A DNA stretch of 6,329 bases from Nitrososphaerota archaeon (GTDB lineage: Archaea; Thermoproteota; Nitrososphaeria; Nitrososphaerales; UBA183). The notes beneath the pieces are model-generated. The model saw nothing but the letters and a program-made list of their open reading frames with translations. It did not search any database and had not been told where the DNA came from. The stretch is from assembly GCA_029785685.1 (NCBI GenBank), contig JAFLZE010000059.1, forward strand, positions 1 through 6,329. Direction: 5' to 3'. Positions 6,189 through 6,329 of the stretch are shown here, piece by piece. Made by a program: the position numbers and the translations under genes. The stretch's first letter is position 1. Every line of letters begins with the position of its first letter.

Positions 6189-6329
6189 CATCCTCCCACG
6201 AGCGAGCTCGTGGGCTTCCAGCCCCTGTTTCATGGCGTATAGTTCCTGCTTCCTCGACCTGGCTTGCGACCCCGGTCGTCCGGGGCGGCAGAGGCCCAGT
6301 CTCCGCAGGCTTGAGTTCGGGCATGCCCT
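6016..6329 (-). CDS. tnpB: C-terminal end of an IS200/IS605-type TnpB, 5' part outside the window
   Basis: Reading leftward from the right edge, the frame gives GMPELKPAETGPLP, then ASQVEEAGT, RHETGAGSPRA and SWEDVTS. This Pro/Glu-rich tail, ending in an 'E-A-G...GSP...EDVT' run over the right-end hairpin, is the familiar C-terminus of IS605-type TnpB (OrfB) proteins. TnpB is an RNA-guided RuvC-type nuclease. Its catalytic and zinc-finger parts would lie to the right and are not seen. The frame has no stop at the element boundary and continues as antisense of the thiolase to a TGA at 6016-6018. The last about 57 residues would therefore be encoded by host DNA, or translation may effectively matter only up to the hairpin. 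The recognisable TnpB portion is 6186-6329. I know this tail by pattern only; a search with the DNA to the right would confirm it. Confidence 0.6.
   Translation of the reverse strand, partial: GMPELKPAETGPLPPRTTGVASQVEEAGTIRHETGAGSPRARSWEDVTSRARRRWRSPGRPRCTSWRGRTSPLSDSSRGGGWWLSSRRCTRAGAPAQWPRRWG
6186..6329 (-). mobile_element. Right end (3' end) of an IS200/IS605-family element
   Basis: The minus strand reads GGAAGCCCACGAGC, a short loop, then GCTCGTGGGAGGATGTCA. The 'GGAAGCCCAC...GTGGGAGGATGTCA' frame is the recurrent right-end signature of tnpB-bearing IS605/IS1341-type elements. It comes directly after TnpB-like C-terminal codons, in the expected order and orientation. The element enters from the right and ends in or just beside the TGA of the thiolase. 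The exact cleavage base, which defines the boundary, is uncertain by several bases (6185-6190). These elements make no target duplication. Confidence 0.65.
6195..6214. repeat. Perfect hairpin of the IS605-type right end
   Basis: CCCACGAGC at 6195-6203 is an exact inverted repeat of GCTCGTGGG at 6206-6214, with two bases between (in practice an 8-bp stem and 4-base loop). In IS200/IS605 elements such an imperfect-palindrome end is what the Y1 transposase TnpA recognises, and it forms the scaffold part of the TnpB guide RNA. Starting six bases after the thiolase stop, it could also shape the 3' end of the thiolase message, but no T tract follows on the plus strand. Confidence 0.75.

Larger units (their letters stand above)
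6165..6329 (-). ncRNA. Candidate omega/re-RNA of the tnpB element
   Basis: In characterised TnpB systems the guide RNA covers the 3' end of tnpB plus the right end, and its guide is the DNA just past the element boundary. By position the scaffold here would be the tnpB tail and the 6195-6214 hairpin. The guide would be roughly the 16-20 bases to the left of about 6187, which are antisense to the final codons of the thiolase. This is inferred from layout only; neither transcription nor an intact tnpB is shown. Confidence 0.35.

Noticed and set aside
6195..6214. Hairpin after the thiolase as an intrinsic transcription terminator
   Set aside because: No T tract follows on the plus strand, and the flanking bases match the right end of an IS605-type element, with TnpB-like codons next to it.
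5283..6233. Long minus-strand open frames (5283-6233 and 5462-6199) opposite the thiolase
   Set aside because: The thiolase is clearly real with all catalytic motifs; long antisense frames are expected in GC-rich coding DNA. The start of the first happens to fall in the IS right end, giving a short TnpB-like EAHELARGRMS in an alternative frame, but nothing further.
1..6329. A new defence or antagonism operon joining the YD protein, transposase and thiolase
   Set aside because: The transposase is dead, the thiolase is on the opposite strand with no link to the YD gene, and no immunity, secretion or nuclease gene is visible within the window apart from the tnpB tail.

Overview
This GC-rich window most likely comes from an archaeon, probably one of the GC-rich mesophilic or soil lineages, though the lineage cannot be fixed from the sequence. 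Three observations point that way, none decisive alone: arginine is very often AGG in a GC-rich background (clear in the thiolase), an archaeal TATA-like GGTTAAATAC sits just before the large left-hand gene in place of a bacterial -35/-10 pair, and the mobile-element remnants resemble families common in archaea.

Positions 1-3999 (minus strand) are one unbroken reading frame of 1,333 codons that leaves the window on the left without a stop. It encodes a secreted or surface Rhs/YD-repeat protein. In order it has a Sec-type signal peptide, a roughly 570-residue beta-rich, cysteine-containing region with an Asp-box (sialidase/BNR-type) motif, an Rhs-type N-terminal core region, and a run of about 13 YD repeats that is still going at the window edge. 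The C-terminal end, which in this family usually carries the variable or toxin domain, lies outside.

Positions 4017-4860 (minus strand) hold a decayed DDE transposase that resembles IS5-type proteins. It has four frame changes, two in-frame TAG stops and probably an internal deletion. Its final TAA is only 17 bases before the start of the YD gene on the same strand. One of its displaced frames is continuous with the YD frame, so an automatic gene caller could fuse the two. Positions 4861-4991 are a short intergenic stretch.

Positions 4992-6188 (plus strand) encode a complete 398-residue thiolase of the degradative/beta-ketoadipyl type with all expected catalytic residues. From its stop codon to the right edge lies the 3' end of an IS200/IS605-type element on the minus strand: the last codons of tnpB and a perfect right-end hairpin. 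The element abuts the thiolase stop, so an omega/re-RNA guide read from it would be antisense to the last thiolase codons.

The genes do not form an evident pathway or defence operon. The window reads as a surface-protein gene and a housekeeping or catabolic thiolase separated and flanked by insertion-sequence debris. The most unusual parts are the YD protein architecture in a probable archaeon, its junction with the transposase remnant, and the tnpB end against the thiolase.
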